Shown here one piece after another: positions 25,762 to 33,965 of a stretch of DNA of 41,856 nt. The stretch's first letter is position 1. Each line of letters starts with the position of its first letter. This stretch comes from Methanobacteriota archaeon. Its GTDB lineage: Archaea; Halobacteriota; Methanomicrobia; Methanomicrobiales; Methanomicrobiaceae. The translations under genes were made by a program, and so were the position numbers. Under the pieces are notes generated by a model. It was not told the DNA's origin and ran no database searches. It worked only from the letters and a program-made list of their open reading frames with translations. The DNA is taken from NCBI GenBank assembly GCA_023396365.1, contig JAEWWL010000028.1:1-41856 (forward strand), written 5' to 3'.

Positions 25762-26748
25762 CTAAAGTATTTTTATATATCCGCCTGAAGGAAGATAGAG
25801 CTCGTCTTCTTTTATAAGTTCAGTGATTAAAAAAGCGGCATCCTCTCTGCTGATTCCGGATAAGCTGCATTTTTCATACAATTCTGAGAGCAAAAGACCT
25901 TTTTTTGTGCTGTTTGTCTTTATTATTTCAAGAATTTTTAAACGACTCTCTTCATTTTTGTCTTTATGCCTGTCATCAGGTGAACTTACAGAGGAAGGGT
26001 TTTTTTCTGCATCTTTTTCTTTTAAGCCTTCGCTGTCAAAGAATTTTTTTGCATGCATAAGCGCTGTTTCAGAGATCTCCAAAAGCTGAACTGCGTAACT
26101 GCCCGTGTATGCTTCATAAGACTTTTCAATTCTGTCAAATGCGGAGTTTGCGGCTGATAGTATCCAGTTGTTCTTCTCAAGTGCAGTAATTTTTCTAACA
26201 GATACCGGATTTATATAAATTTCAAAACCGCTGCCGGTATCTTCTGTCTGCACCTGCCCGAAAACACTGACATATGAGGGAATTTCCATCTCCAAAAGCT
26301 CCTTAAAGCAGTATCCCCTGTCTTTTTTGCATCTGATTAGAAAAACGCCGGTCGGGTCTGCAACACGTGCGAAAAAACCGCTGCCTGATAAATCCTGACC
26401 GGCCTGTGTCAGTGCACCGCAGATGAACAGATTATCTGCAAAAGCGCCGTCTATAAGAGGCAGTGATCTTTTGCAGTGACTTGGCTGAGCACTTTTACAT
26501 TTTTTCAAAAGCGAAAGCTCGCCTGCAAAGAGAATGTACGTTGTGTCATGAAAATTATTTTCAAAATCCTTACCGGAACAATTCTCTCTCTCATCAGAAA
26601 AATTCTCAATCCCGTCAGATAACTTTTCTATCTCACAAGAAATTTTTTCCAATTCATCAGAAGAATTCCCTGTCCCATCTGCAAAGTCCCTTAATGCGTC
26701 TTCTTCATCCCGGCTGCAAAAATTATTATTAATATTTTTATTATCCAT
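25762..26748 (-). CDS. rpap: RPA-associated OB-fold protein (Rpap, COG3390 type)
   Basis: The 328-residue protein has an acidic, disordered N-terminus of about 60 residues with octad-like repeats (EIEKLSDGIENFSDE). An OB-fold follows at about 85-185 (ADPTGVFLIRCKK, VSVFGQV). A charged linker and a C-terminal winged-helix domain close it (about 270-328, LLLSELYEKCSLSGISREDA). This matches RPA-associated proteins that bind the archaeal ssDNA-binding protein RPA. The RPA gene itself is not in the window. It opens the rpap-rpe-lhr operon and is divergent from rfcS-mcm. Its ATG at 26748 follows a long leader hairpin (26763-26800). Confidence 0.75.
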   Translation of the reverse strand: MDNKNINNNFCSRDEEDALRDFADGTGNSSDELEKISCEIEKLSDGIENFSDERENCSGKDFENNFHDTTYILFAGELSLLKKCKSAQPSHCKRSLPLIDGAFADNLFICGALTQAGQDLSGSGFFARVADPTGVFLIRCKKDRGYCFKELLEMEIPSYVSVFGQVQTEDTGSGFEIYINPVSVRKITALEKNNWILSAANSAFDRIEKSYEAYTGSYAVQLLEISETALMHAKKFFDSEGLKEKDAEKNPSSVSSPDDRHKDKNEESRLKILEIIKTNSTKKGLLLSELYEKCSLSGISREDAAFLITELIKEDELYLPSGGYIKIL

Positions 26749-26762
26749 TTCTTAAGGCCTGG

Positions 26763-26800
26763 AAAAAAAAGCAGGCGGAGATCAGGCCTGCCTTTTTTTT
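26763..26800. repeat. Terminator-like hairpin in the rpap leader
   Basis: A-run (26763-26770) plus GCAGGC pairs with GCCTGC (26786-26791) and a T-run (26793-26800), with one bulged C and a 9-nt loop. It sits only 15 nt upstream of the rpap ATG. From either strand it looks like a GC stem followed by oligo-T. No gene ends here, so it is more likely a leader or attenuator structure than a normal terminator. AGGCCTG occurs twice (26755-26761 and 26784-26790), so alternative pairing is possible. Confidence 0.6.
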
Positions 26801-27122
26801 AATTCGTTCAAATATCTTTTAGATTTTTTTATCAGTTCATCTTTTAATTTATTATGATTTTTCAGATTTTCATAAATTTTATTTTTTAGCAGTTTTCAAA
26901 TTTTATTGTGCAGAAATTTATTGTGTAGAAGTTGTTTTTGTCAGGCAAAAATAATTATCAATATAACACCTGAGATTAAAGAGATAACATATCAAAATAC
27001 TATCACAAAAAGAACAGCTGTTGCATGTTTAAGCACTGCAGGTTTATACTGCATAATCAGGGCATGGCAATATCATAAAAGTAAATTTTACCAAAACCGG
27101 AATTTTGAAAGGACAGATGCCA
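26801..27122. other. Divergent AT-rich spacer between rpap and rfcS
   Basis: No gene is seen; short open frames here have no family match or ribosome site. A plausible rfcS TATA is TTTATA at 27043-27048, about 75-80 nt before the rfcS ATG. Two ACTGCA copies flank it (27034-27039 and 27048-27053). Confidence 0.4.
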
Positions 27123-28100
27123 ATGGATGGAAACAATACAATATGGATTGAGAAATACAGGCCCAGGACGCTTGATGATATCGTCGGGCAGGAGGGGATT
27201 GTTGAGCGCCTCAAAAATTACGTGGCTGCAAAAAGCCTTCCCCATCTTCTTTTCACCGGAACCGCAGGCATTGGAAAAACAACATCAGCCGTTGCTCTTG
27301 CAAGGGAATTTTTTGGCGAGGACTGGCATGTCAACTTCAGGGAGCTAAACGCATCCGATGAAAGGGGAATTGATGTTGTAAGAAACCAGATAAAGGGGTT
27401 TGCCAGAACAGCGCCGATGGGCGGAGCGGAATTTAAGATTCTTTTCTTAGATGAGGCTGATGCTTTGACAACAGATGCACAGTCTGCCCTTAGAAGAACA
27501 ATGGAGAACTACGCTGCAACATGCAGGTTCATTTTATCCTGCAACTACTCATCCAAAATAATCGATCCGATTCAGAGCCGCTGCGCAATATACCGGTTTA
27601 AGCCTCTTGACAGGGATTCAATAGCAAAGGAGCTTACAGGAATCTGCAAAAATGAGGGTCTTACAATAACAGAGGATGCAGTAAACGCGATAATCTATGT
27701 TGCGCAGGGCGATATGAGAAAGGCGATAAACGCCCTTCAGGGTGCGGCAATAATCAAAAGCGACATCACAGAGGATATGATTTATGAGATTACATCAACG
27801 GCAAGGCCTGATGAGATTTATGATCTTTTGCAGATTATTCTTGAAGGAAACTTTGACGCATCCGAGCACAGGCTTCATGAGCTTACAATAAGCCGTGGTA
27901 TTGCGCCAAACGAACTGATAAGCCAGCTTTACAGAACGCTTATCAATGATAAATCGATGGACCGCTCACTAAAAGTTGAGATGATAAGCCATCTTGGAGA
28001 GGCTGATTTTAGAATAAGCGAGGGTGCAAACCAGAATATTCAGATGGAGGCGCTTTTGGCCCGCTGTATTCTAAGCGCTCAAAACAAAAAAAAGGCCTGA
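27123..28100 (+). CDS. rfcS: Replication factor C small subunit
   Basis: Clamp-loader AAA+ ATPase that puts the PCNA ring on DNA. The 325-residue product has the start IWIEKYRPRTLDDIVGQ, Walker A GTAGIGKTTS, Walker B LFLDEADAL and the arginine-finger SRC motif in IQSRCAIYRF. The ATG at 27123 is chosen: AAAGGA lies 9 nt upstream, and the farther TTG/ATG codons are too close to it. It is followed after 5 bp by mcm, so loader and helicase are cotranscribed. A second, divergent RFC subunit lies at 36787-37785. Confidence 0.96.
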   Translation: MDGNNTIWIEKYRPRTLDDIVGQEGIVERLKNYVAAKSLPHLLFTGTAGIGKTTSAVALAREFFGEDWHVNFRELNASDERGIDVVRNQIKGFARTAPMGGAEFKILFLDEADALTTDAQSALRRTMENYAATCRFILSCNYSSKIIDPIQSRCAIYRFKPLDRDSIAKELTGICKNEGLTITEDAVNAIIYVAQGDMRKAINALQGAAIIKSDITEDMIYEITSTARPDEIYDLLQIILEGNFDASEHRLHELTISRGIAPNELISQLYRTLINDKSMDRSLKVEMISHLGEADFRISEGANQNIQMEALLARCILSAQNKKKA

Positions 28101-28105
28101 TCTGA

Positions 28106-30253
28106 ATGGATGAAATCCCCAAGTTCCCGGACGCAAACGAAGATGCCGCAACAGTAACCGACAAGGCGGCAGACTGGGGCAGATTTCTAAAAAAGCACTA
28201 CAAGGCAGAGCTTGGAGAAATTGCAAGGGAGTTTCCATACAAAAAGTCGCTTATAATTGATTACCAGAAGCTTGAGAAGTGGGGAAAACGCGGTCTTTTG
28301 CTTGCTGATGAGCTCTTAAAAAATCCGGGGAAGGTTTTATCAGACGTTAAGGATGCAATAAAGCAGAACAATTTAATCTTTACAAAAGACGAGGAGGAAA
28401 AAGCCGATGAGGTTAATATCCGCTTCATAAGGCTTCCAAAAAAGATTAATGTCCGCGAAATAAGGGCGCATCACATAAACACATTCGTATCGGTTGAAGG
28501 AATCATCAGAAAAACAACCGAAGTCCGCCCGCGTCTTACATATGCTGTCTTCAGATGCTTAAACTGCGGAACGCTGACTCCGCCATACTCGCAGGGCTTT
28601 GGCAAATTCCAGGAGCCTTACAGAAACTGCGCCCAGTGCGAGCGGCCGACAAAGATGGAGCTTGTTCCGCAGCTTTCAAAATTTGTCGATGTCCAGAAAC
28701 TCAGAATCCAGGAGTCGCCCGAAGGGCTAAGGGGCGGCGAGCAGCCCGAAACACTTGATGTCGATATTCAGGATGACCTTGTTGCAAGCTCATCGCCAGG
28801 CGACCGTGTCGTAATAAACGGAATCCTCCGGTCGATTCAGCGTGTTGCACATGGCAACAAGAGCTCTTTGTTTGATATTTATCTTGAGGCCAACTCTGTT
28901 GAGATTGGTGAAAAAGAGTATGAGGAGGTCGCAATATCAGAAGAGGATGAGCAGAGCATCCTTGAGCTAAGCCGCGATCCGGAACTTTACAGAAAGTTCT
29001 CACACTCAATAGCACCTTCAATCTACGGAAACGATGAGGTAAAAGAGGCAATATCATTAATTTTATTCGGCGGCATCATGAAGTTGCTTCCTGACGGAAG
29101 CCACCTTAGAGGCGACATTCATATGCTGCTTGTCGGAGACCCGGGTATTGCAAAATCGCAGATGCTTCGCTATGTAATAAAACTCTCACCGAGAGGAATT
29201 TATACGAGCGGCAAGTCATCAACATCAGCAGGTCTTACTGCAACGGCTGTAAAAGACGAATTTGGTGACGGGCGCTGGACACTTGAGGCAGGAGCACTTG
29301 TTCTTGCAGACATGGGAATTGCGGCTGTCGATGAGATGGACAAGATGACCCGTGACGACAGAAGCTCGCTTCACGAGGCGATGGAGCAGCAGACAATATC
29401 CATTGCAAAGGCGGGCATTACTGCAACTCTTCGGTCACGCTGTGCACTTTTGGGCGCTGCCAACCCGAAACTCGGAAGGTTTGATGAGTATGCGCCAATA
29501 GCAGAGCAGATTAACATGCCGCCGTCGCTTCTCTCCCGTTTTGATCTAATATTTGTGATGAGGGACAAGCCTAACAGCGTACTTGACAGGGCGATAGGCG
29601 AGCATATCCTAAAGGCTCACGAAGTCGGAGAGATGATCGAATACAACAAGAAAAATCCGCTTGAGGCAGTTGATGAGGAGTATATCGAGCAGAAGCTTGC
29701 ACCGGTTCTTCCGGAGATAGAGCCGCTTTTGTTCAGGAAATACATCGCGTACTCAAAGAGGAACTGCTTTCCGCTCCTTCAGACCGAGGCCAAGGAGAAG
29801 CTTATTTCATACTACCTGAGTTTGAGGGATCTGGCATCTGACAACAGCAAGCCTGTTCCTGTAACTGCAAGGCAGCTTGAAGCGCTTGTAAGGCTTGCAG
29901 AGGCAAGCGCAAGAGTCAGGCTTTCAAAAGAAATTGACGTCTTTGATGCCGAGCGTGTGATAAGAATTGTTGACAGATGCCTAAGGGATGTTGCATACGA
30001 TCCCGAGACAGGAAGCTTTGATATCGACAAGCTTGTAACCGGCATTCCAAAACAAAGACGCGATATTATCAGAGAGATAAAAGAAGCTGTAAAATCGCAT
30101 GCCGATGACAACGGCTACGCCCAGATAGAAGAGATTATTCAGCTATTGGTCAGAAACGGGCATGTAAAAGATGACGTGAGGAAAAGAATTGATGATCTTT
30201 TAAGGACAGGCGAGGCGATGGAGCCAAGAAACGGCATCATAAAGCTGATTTGA
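28106..30253 (+). CDS. mcm: MCM replicative helicase
   Basis: The 715-residue product is the archaeal replicative helicase. N-terminal domains carry the zinc site CLNCGTLTPP/CAQCERP (about 152-180) and the beta-hairpin region. The AAA+ core has Walker A GDPGIAKSQ, Walker B LADMGIAAVDEMDKM and arginine finger SRFDLIF. A winged-helix tail follows (about 645-715). No intein is present. It forms an operon with rfcS. Confidence 0.97.
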   Translation: MDEIPKFPDANEDAATVTDKAADWGRFLKKHYKAELGEIAREFPYKKSLIIDYQKLEKWGKRGLLLADELLKNPGKVLSDVKDAIKQNNLIFTKDEEEKADEVNIRFIRLPKKINVREIRAHHINTFVSVEGIIRKTTEVRPRLTYAVFRCLNCGTLTPPYSQGFGKFQEPYRNCAQCERPTKMELVPQLSKFVDVQKLRIQESPEGLRGGEQPETLDVDIQDDLVASSSPGDRVVINGILRSIQRVAHGNKSSLFDIYLEANSVEIGEKEYEEVAISEEDEQSILELSRDPELYRKFSHSIAPSIYGNDEVKEAISLILFGGIMKLLPDGSHLRGDIHMLLVGDPGIAKSQMLRYVIKLSPRGIYTSGKSSTSAGLTATAVKDEFGDGRWTLEAGALVLADMGIAAVDEMDKMTRDDRSSLHEAMEQQTISIAKAGITATLRSRCALLGAANPKLGRFDEYAPIAEQINMPPSLLSRFDLIFVMRDKPNSVLDRAIGEHILKAHEVGEMIEYNKKNPLEAVDEEYIEQKLAPVLPEIEPLLFRKYIAYSKRNCFPLLQTEAKEKLISYYLSLRDLASDNSKPVPVTARQLEALVRLAEASARVRLSKEIDVFDAERVIRIVDRCLRDVAYDPETGSFDIDKLVTGIPKQRRDIIREIKEAVKSHADDNGYAQIEEIIQLLVRNGHVKDDVRKRIDDLLRTGEAMEPRNGIIKLI

Positions 30254-30326
30254 AGAAAAAGCCACAACTTTTTAAAATTTTTTTCATACCAAAACAGATA
30301 ATCTATAACTGCCAAATATTTTCTGT

Positions 30327-30653
30327 ATGGACAATAAGGCGCAGGCTGCATTTGAGGCAGGAATAAAATTAGGCGCACTGTATCACCAGTGGGTTGGAAC
30401 ACCTGTATCTCCTAAAACGGCTCATTTCGTTGAGGATGCAATAAAAGAGGCTGTCAGTCTTCAGCCGTTTGTTGAGGAGATTTCTGTTCTGATACACACC
30501 GAGATGATGGTCTTAAATTCGTTTGGATACAGCGAGCTTGCCGGGCGGATGCTTGATGTAAAAATTAAGACAAAGGTGAAGGATTCAGTCTGCCATGCAG
30601 CATTAAAGCTTGAAGGCGACTATCCGATGATGAAGATTTTAAGTCTTGAATAA
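30327..30653 (+). CDS. mptD: Dihydroneopterin aldolase, archaeal MptD type
   Basis: The 108-residue protein carries the DUF381 signature AFEAGIKLGALYHQWVGTPV (residues 9-28) and ends with DYPMMKI, close to the Methanocaldococcus MptD (MJ1585). MptD splits 7,8-dihydroneopterin to 6-hydroxymethyl-dihydropterin on the way to methanopterin, the C1 carrier of methanogenesis. It follows mcm after 73 bp and precedes the TatD-like gene by 7 bp. Confidence 0.88.
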   Translation: MDNKAQAAFEAGIKLGALYHQWVGTPVSPKTAHFVEDAIKEAVSLQPFVEEISVLIHTEMMVLNSFGYSELAGRMLDVKIKTKVKDSVCHAALKLEGDYPMMKILSLE

Positions 30654-30660
30654 TTTTAAA

Positions 30661-31488
30661 ATGGAACCGAAAACTTTTCCCATAACAGATGATCATATCC
30701 ACATAAATCCCGTAAGCGGCAAGGGGGTTTTGGCGGCTGAGGATTTTTTTCGCGCCGGAGGAACGCATATGTTCTGCGTAACCCTTCCCTCATGGTCATT
30801 TGGAATTACACCACTAAGCGGCGAAGACTTTAGAAAAGTCTTTGAGATAAATGAGGATGTCTGCAAAAAAATAAAAAAAGCCGGCATCTGTGCATTTCCG
30901 GTGATGGGCGTGCACCCTGCAGAGCTTACAAAACTTGCAGAGTCTGTGCCTCTTTTGCGTGCAGAGGAGATACTAAAAGACGGCATCTCGGTTGCGGCTG
31001 AGTTTGTAAAAGAGGGGCGTGCAGTTGCATTAAAGAGCGGAAGGCCGCATTATCCGGTTTCAGATGAGATTAAAGAGGCATCTGACAGGATTCTTCTGCA
31101 TGCGCTGAATTTATCAAAAGACCTTGACTGCGCTCTTCAGATTCATGCCGAGACAGGTCCTTGCACTGATATTTATGAGACTGCGGTTAAGATGAACATT
31201 AAGCCTTACAGGGTAGTAAAGCACTTTGCAGCGGCGGACACTCCGCTTATGCCCTCTGTTCTTGCAAAAAGCGATGATATCCCAAAGCTTGCACGGGAGA
31301 TGCGTGAATTCACAATGGAGAGCGACTACATGGATGACCTGTCGCGCCCCGGCTCTGTGATAGGGCCAAAGTCGGTTCCAAGATTTACAAAAAAACTTCT
31401 TTTATCAGGTGCACTCTCAGAAGAGGATGTATTCAGGATTCATAAAAAAACTCCTGAGAAGGTTTACGGCGTGGAAATAGATCTCTGA
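30661..31488 (+). CDS. TatD-like metal-dependent hydrolase (archaeal COG1831 type)
   Basis: The 275-residue TIM-barrel protein of the amidohydrolase/TatD group has metal motifs ITDDHIHINP (HxH), VMGVHPAEL, LQIHAETG and VVKHF. The ATG at 30661 is used; a TTG at 30646 overlapping mptD would add five residues. Neither has a clear ribosome site. TatD relatives are nucleases, but the archaeal subgroup has no known substrate. It lies directly after mptD and could be cotranscribed with it. Confidence 0.8.
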   Translation: MEPKTFPITDDHIHINPVSGKGVLAAEDFFRAGGTHMFCVTLPSWSFGITPLSGEDFRKVFEINEDVCKKIKKAGICAFPVMGVHPAELTKLAESVPLLRAEEILKDGISVAAEFVKEGRAVALKSGRPHYPVSDEIKEASDRILLHALNLSKDLDCALQIHAETGPCTDIYETAVKMNIKPYRVVKHFAAADTPLMPSVLAKSDDIPKLAREMREFTMESDYMDDLSRPGSVIGPKSVPRFTKKLLLSGALSEEDVFRIHKKTPEKVYGVEIDL

Positions 31489-31561
31489 AAATTTTTTTTC
31501 ATTTTTTTGCATCTGCTGCTGACTGGTTTTAATCTTCTCTGTCTGTTTTATTTGCCGCTGA

Positions 31562-31627
31562 ATGACCGGCCTGCTCGAATATCTGCATGAATACCGGCAC
31601 GATTTTTTTCTTGAATGCCTGCAATGA
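31562..31627 (+). CDS. Possible 21-residue leader peptide
   Basis: ATG at 31562 opens MTGLLEYLHEYRHDFFLECL plus Q, and the TGA at 31625-31627 overlaps the ATG of the next small frame as ATGA. No ribosome site is visible. It lies in a repeat-rich spacer where CTGCATGA occurs three times and ATGACCGGCCTG twice, so chance is a serious alternative. Confidence 0.3.
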   Translation: MTGLLEYLHEYRHDFFLECLQ

Positions 31628-31704
31628 ATAACTGCATGACCGGCCTGATGACTGGCTTCATCACTGCCTGCATGAATTGTATTACCTATGAAAGCCTATA
31701 CTAA
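31624..31704 (+). CDS. Possible 26-residue Cys-containing peptide coupled to DUF424
   Basis: The frame starts at ATG 31624 inside the previous stop and reads MNNCMTGLMTGFITACMNCI and six more residues. Its TAA (31702-31704) overlaps the DUF424 ATG as TAATG. Both small frames begin or continue with MTGL, because the DNA is duplicated. The double overlap chain into DUF424 is the only support; no homologue is known to me. Confidence 0.3.
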   Translation: MNNCMTGLMTGFITACMNCITYESLY

Positions 31705-31997
31705 TGCAGATGTATCTTAAGATTTACCGGATAGACGGGGCAGACAAAATTGCTGCGGCGTGCGACCGTGAACTTATAAACACAACAATTCGCGAGGGCG
31801 ATATTGAAATAACCATATCAGACAAATTCTATGGAACACAGACGGCAACAGAGGATGAGTTAATAAGCGTCTTAAGAAGGGTGAACAACGCCAATTTAAT
31901 TGGCAAAAGAGTGATTGCGGCCGCGGTCGGGTGCGGCATTATTGCTGAGGAGAATTTAATCTACGTAGACGGCATTCCTCATGCAACAATCCTGTAA
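31704..31997 (+). CDS. DUF424 family protein
   Basis: The 97-residue archaeal conserved protein reads YLKIYRIDGADKIAAACD, then DIEITISDKFYGTQ and ENLIYVDGIPHATIL, matching DUF424. The function is unknown; in many archaea it travels with translation genes. Here it precedes nmd3 by 39 bp and heads a long same-strand run. ATG at 31704 or 31710 could be used. Confidence 0.82.
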   Translation: MQMYLKIYRIDGADKIAAACDRELINTTIREGDIEITISDKFYGTQTATEDELISVLRRVNNANLIGKRVIAAAVGCGIIAEENLIYVDGIPHATIL

Positions 31998-32036
31998 ATT
32001 AAAAAAAAAGATAATTGCTGAATATTACTGATTATT

Positions 32037-33080
32037 ATGGATATCAAACAAAATATATGCCCCAAATGCGGTGGGGAAAGTGAAGAGGGGCTGTGCAGCA
32101 GGTGCAGGGCAGAGGTGACCAAATGGATTACATGCGATCAGAGAGTCCAGTGCATCCACTGCCCGACATGCGGCTCACTTAAGCAGCAGAACACATGGAC
32201 TGACTGCAAACTTGAAAAAGAAAAATTAGTTGAGGATATTGCACTAAACGCGGTTCATATCCACGAGGATGTCCGTGCAATAAGCATTGTCTTCAACCCG
32301 CATGATCCAAGCCCGAACAGAACATCTGTATCTGTAAATGTGCAGGGAAAACTGTACGGAATTCCTGTTGAGGAGACATGCAGGGTTTTGATTCTCTGGA
32401 CCAAAGAGCAGTGCGACAGGTGCAGCCGGTTTTCAGGGGGATATTATGCAGGAAATATCCAGCTTCGCGCTGACGGAAGAAAGCCTGATGTCTTTGAAAG
32501 AGACCGTGCAATCGAGATTGCACACAGGCACGAGGATGAACTCCAGGAGATGGGCGACAGGCTCTCTTTTATCACAGAGATTGAGGAGAACAAGGACGGA
32601 ATAGATATTGTCGTATCAAGCCACAGCATCGGAGAGGTCATCTCAAAGAGCATTGTAAAGGAGTTTGGCGGAAAAGTAACAAAACACCCAAAGCTCGCCG
32701 GCGAAAAGGACGGAAAGACAATTTACAGGATGACCTACTTAGTCCGCCTTCCAAGATACCAGAAGGGCGATGTCTTTGAGAACAATGGCAGGTATTATGA
32801 GATTCGCGGTGTTGAATCAAATCTCATGAAATACTTTGATCTCCAGGACGGAAGCTTAAAAACAACAAAGGCAGAGCCGCAGGGAAGGATGATTGGAAAC
32901 ATCAAAGACTCCGAGTCGGCAATAATCAACTATATCCAGGGCGATTCTGCAGGAATTCTTGATCCAAAGACATATGAGAACAAAGAATGCCTGCTGTACA
33001 CCTGGCTTGAAAAATGCGAAGGCGAGTCTGTGCGGTTTTTGCGTGACTTTGACAACGACAGGTTTGTCTTTGTCAGTTAA
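32037..33080 (+). CDS. nmd3: NMD3-family ribosome biogenesis protein
   Basis: The 347-residue product starts with paired zinc sites (CPKCGGESEEGLCSRCRAE, then CIHCPTCGS), the hallmark of Nmd3. The eIF5A-like/OB regions follow. In eukaryotes Nmd3 escorts the large ribosomal subunit out of the nucleus; archaea keep the ribosome-binding part, so a role in large-subunit assembly or quality control is likely. It is followed 15 bp later by taw2. Confidence 0.9.
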   Translation: MDIKQNICPKCGGESEEGLCSRCRAEVTKWITCDQRVQCIHCPTCGSLKQQNTWTDCKLEKEKLVEDIALNAVHIHEDVRAISIVFNPHDPSPNRTSVSVNVQGKLYGIPVEETCRVLILWTKEQCDRCSRFSGGYYAGNIQLRADGRKPDVFERDRAIEIAHRHEDELQEMGDRLSFITEIEENKDGIDIVVSSHSIGEVISKSIVKEFGGKVTKHPKLAGEKDGKTIYRMTYLVRLPRYQKGDVFENNGRYYEIRGVESNLMKYFDLQDGSLKTTKAEPQGRMIGNIKDSESAIINYIQGDSAGILDPKTYENKECLLYTWLEKCEGESVRFLRDFDNDRFVFVS

Positions 33081-33095
33081 GAGTGTGAAAAATTT

Positions 33096-33965
33096 ATGCG
33101 GACAAGAGTTGTACCGGCATCTGATCTGAAGAGGGCCCAAAGAGAGGAATGGGTCGATAAAAACAGGCGGGCGTATGTGAAATCCGGCACTGCATGGATT
33201 CCTGTAAAGGACGGCTACCAGTACGACTGTGAACTTGAGGAGAAGTGTGCATACAGCGGCCCGGGCTATCAGATGACAGGCGACATCGCGTTAATTCACG
33301 GCAAAAGACCTGCCAAAGAGGATATTGAAAAGCTTGCCGAATGGAAAAAGCCGTCATGCATTTTATACATCAAAGGCTACTGCGGGATTAAAAGAATTCC
33401 TGATGCCGAGGTTTTATACGGCGAGCCAAAAGAGGTTCTTCACAGGGAGAACGGACTTTTTTTCATTCTTGATCCCTCAAAGGTTATGTTTGCAATGGGA
33501 AACAGAATCGAAAAGATGAGAATGGCATCTTTTGCAAAAAAAGATGAGAGAGTTGCTGATATGTTTGCAGGGATTGGATACTTTACAATTCCTGCTGCCG
33601 CACAGGGCGCTTGTGTTCATGCAATGGAGATAAACCCGCAATCCTTTAATTATCTAAAGAGAAATATTGAAAAAAACAACCTGTCAAAAAGAGTCTTTGC
33701 AGAGTGCGGCGATTGCAGGACTCTTTTGAAGGGGGAGTACGACAGGGCTTTTATGGGGCATTTTAACTCTGTATCAATGATTCCGGACGTTCTTGTTCAT
33801 ATGAAGAAAAATTCATCTCTTCATGTGCATACCATTAGTCCGGCGTGTGAGGAGATAGAAAAGGCATGCAGGGACGGAGGGTTTGAACCTTTGATTACTG
33901 TTCACAGGGTTAAAAAATACGCTCCGCATAAATGGCACGTTGTGCAGGATGTAATACTTACATGA
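33096..33965 (+). CDS. taw2: tRNA wybutosine enzyme Taw2 (Trm5/Taw2 family)
   Basis: The 289-residue class I SAM-fold protein has motif I VADMFAGIGYFTIPAA and NPQSFNYLKRNIEKNN, placing it in the Trm5/Taw2 family that modifies G37 of tRNA-Phe. Trm5 methylases carry an NPP-type catalytic motif; here the site is RAFMGHFNS, and the upstream element is KVMFAMGNRIEKMRM. Both resemble Taw2, which transfers the aminocarboxypropyl group from SAM to imG-14. Trm5 remains the alternative. It overlaps coaBC by 4 bp (ATGA). Confidence 0.7.
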   Translation: MRTRVVPASDLKRAQREEWVDKNRRAYVKSGTAWIPVKDGYQYDCELEEKCAYSGPGYQMTGDIALIHGKRPAKEDIEKLAEWKKPSCILYIKGYCGIKRIPDAEVLYGEPKEVLHRENGLFFILDPSKVMFAMGNRIEKMRMASFAKKDERVADMFAGIGYFTIPAAAQGACVHAMEINPQSFNYLKRNIEKNNLSKRVFAECGDCRTLLKGEYDRAFMGHFNSVSMIPDVLVHMKKNSSLHVHTISPACEEIEKACRDGGFEPLITVHRVKKYAPHKWHVVQDVILT

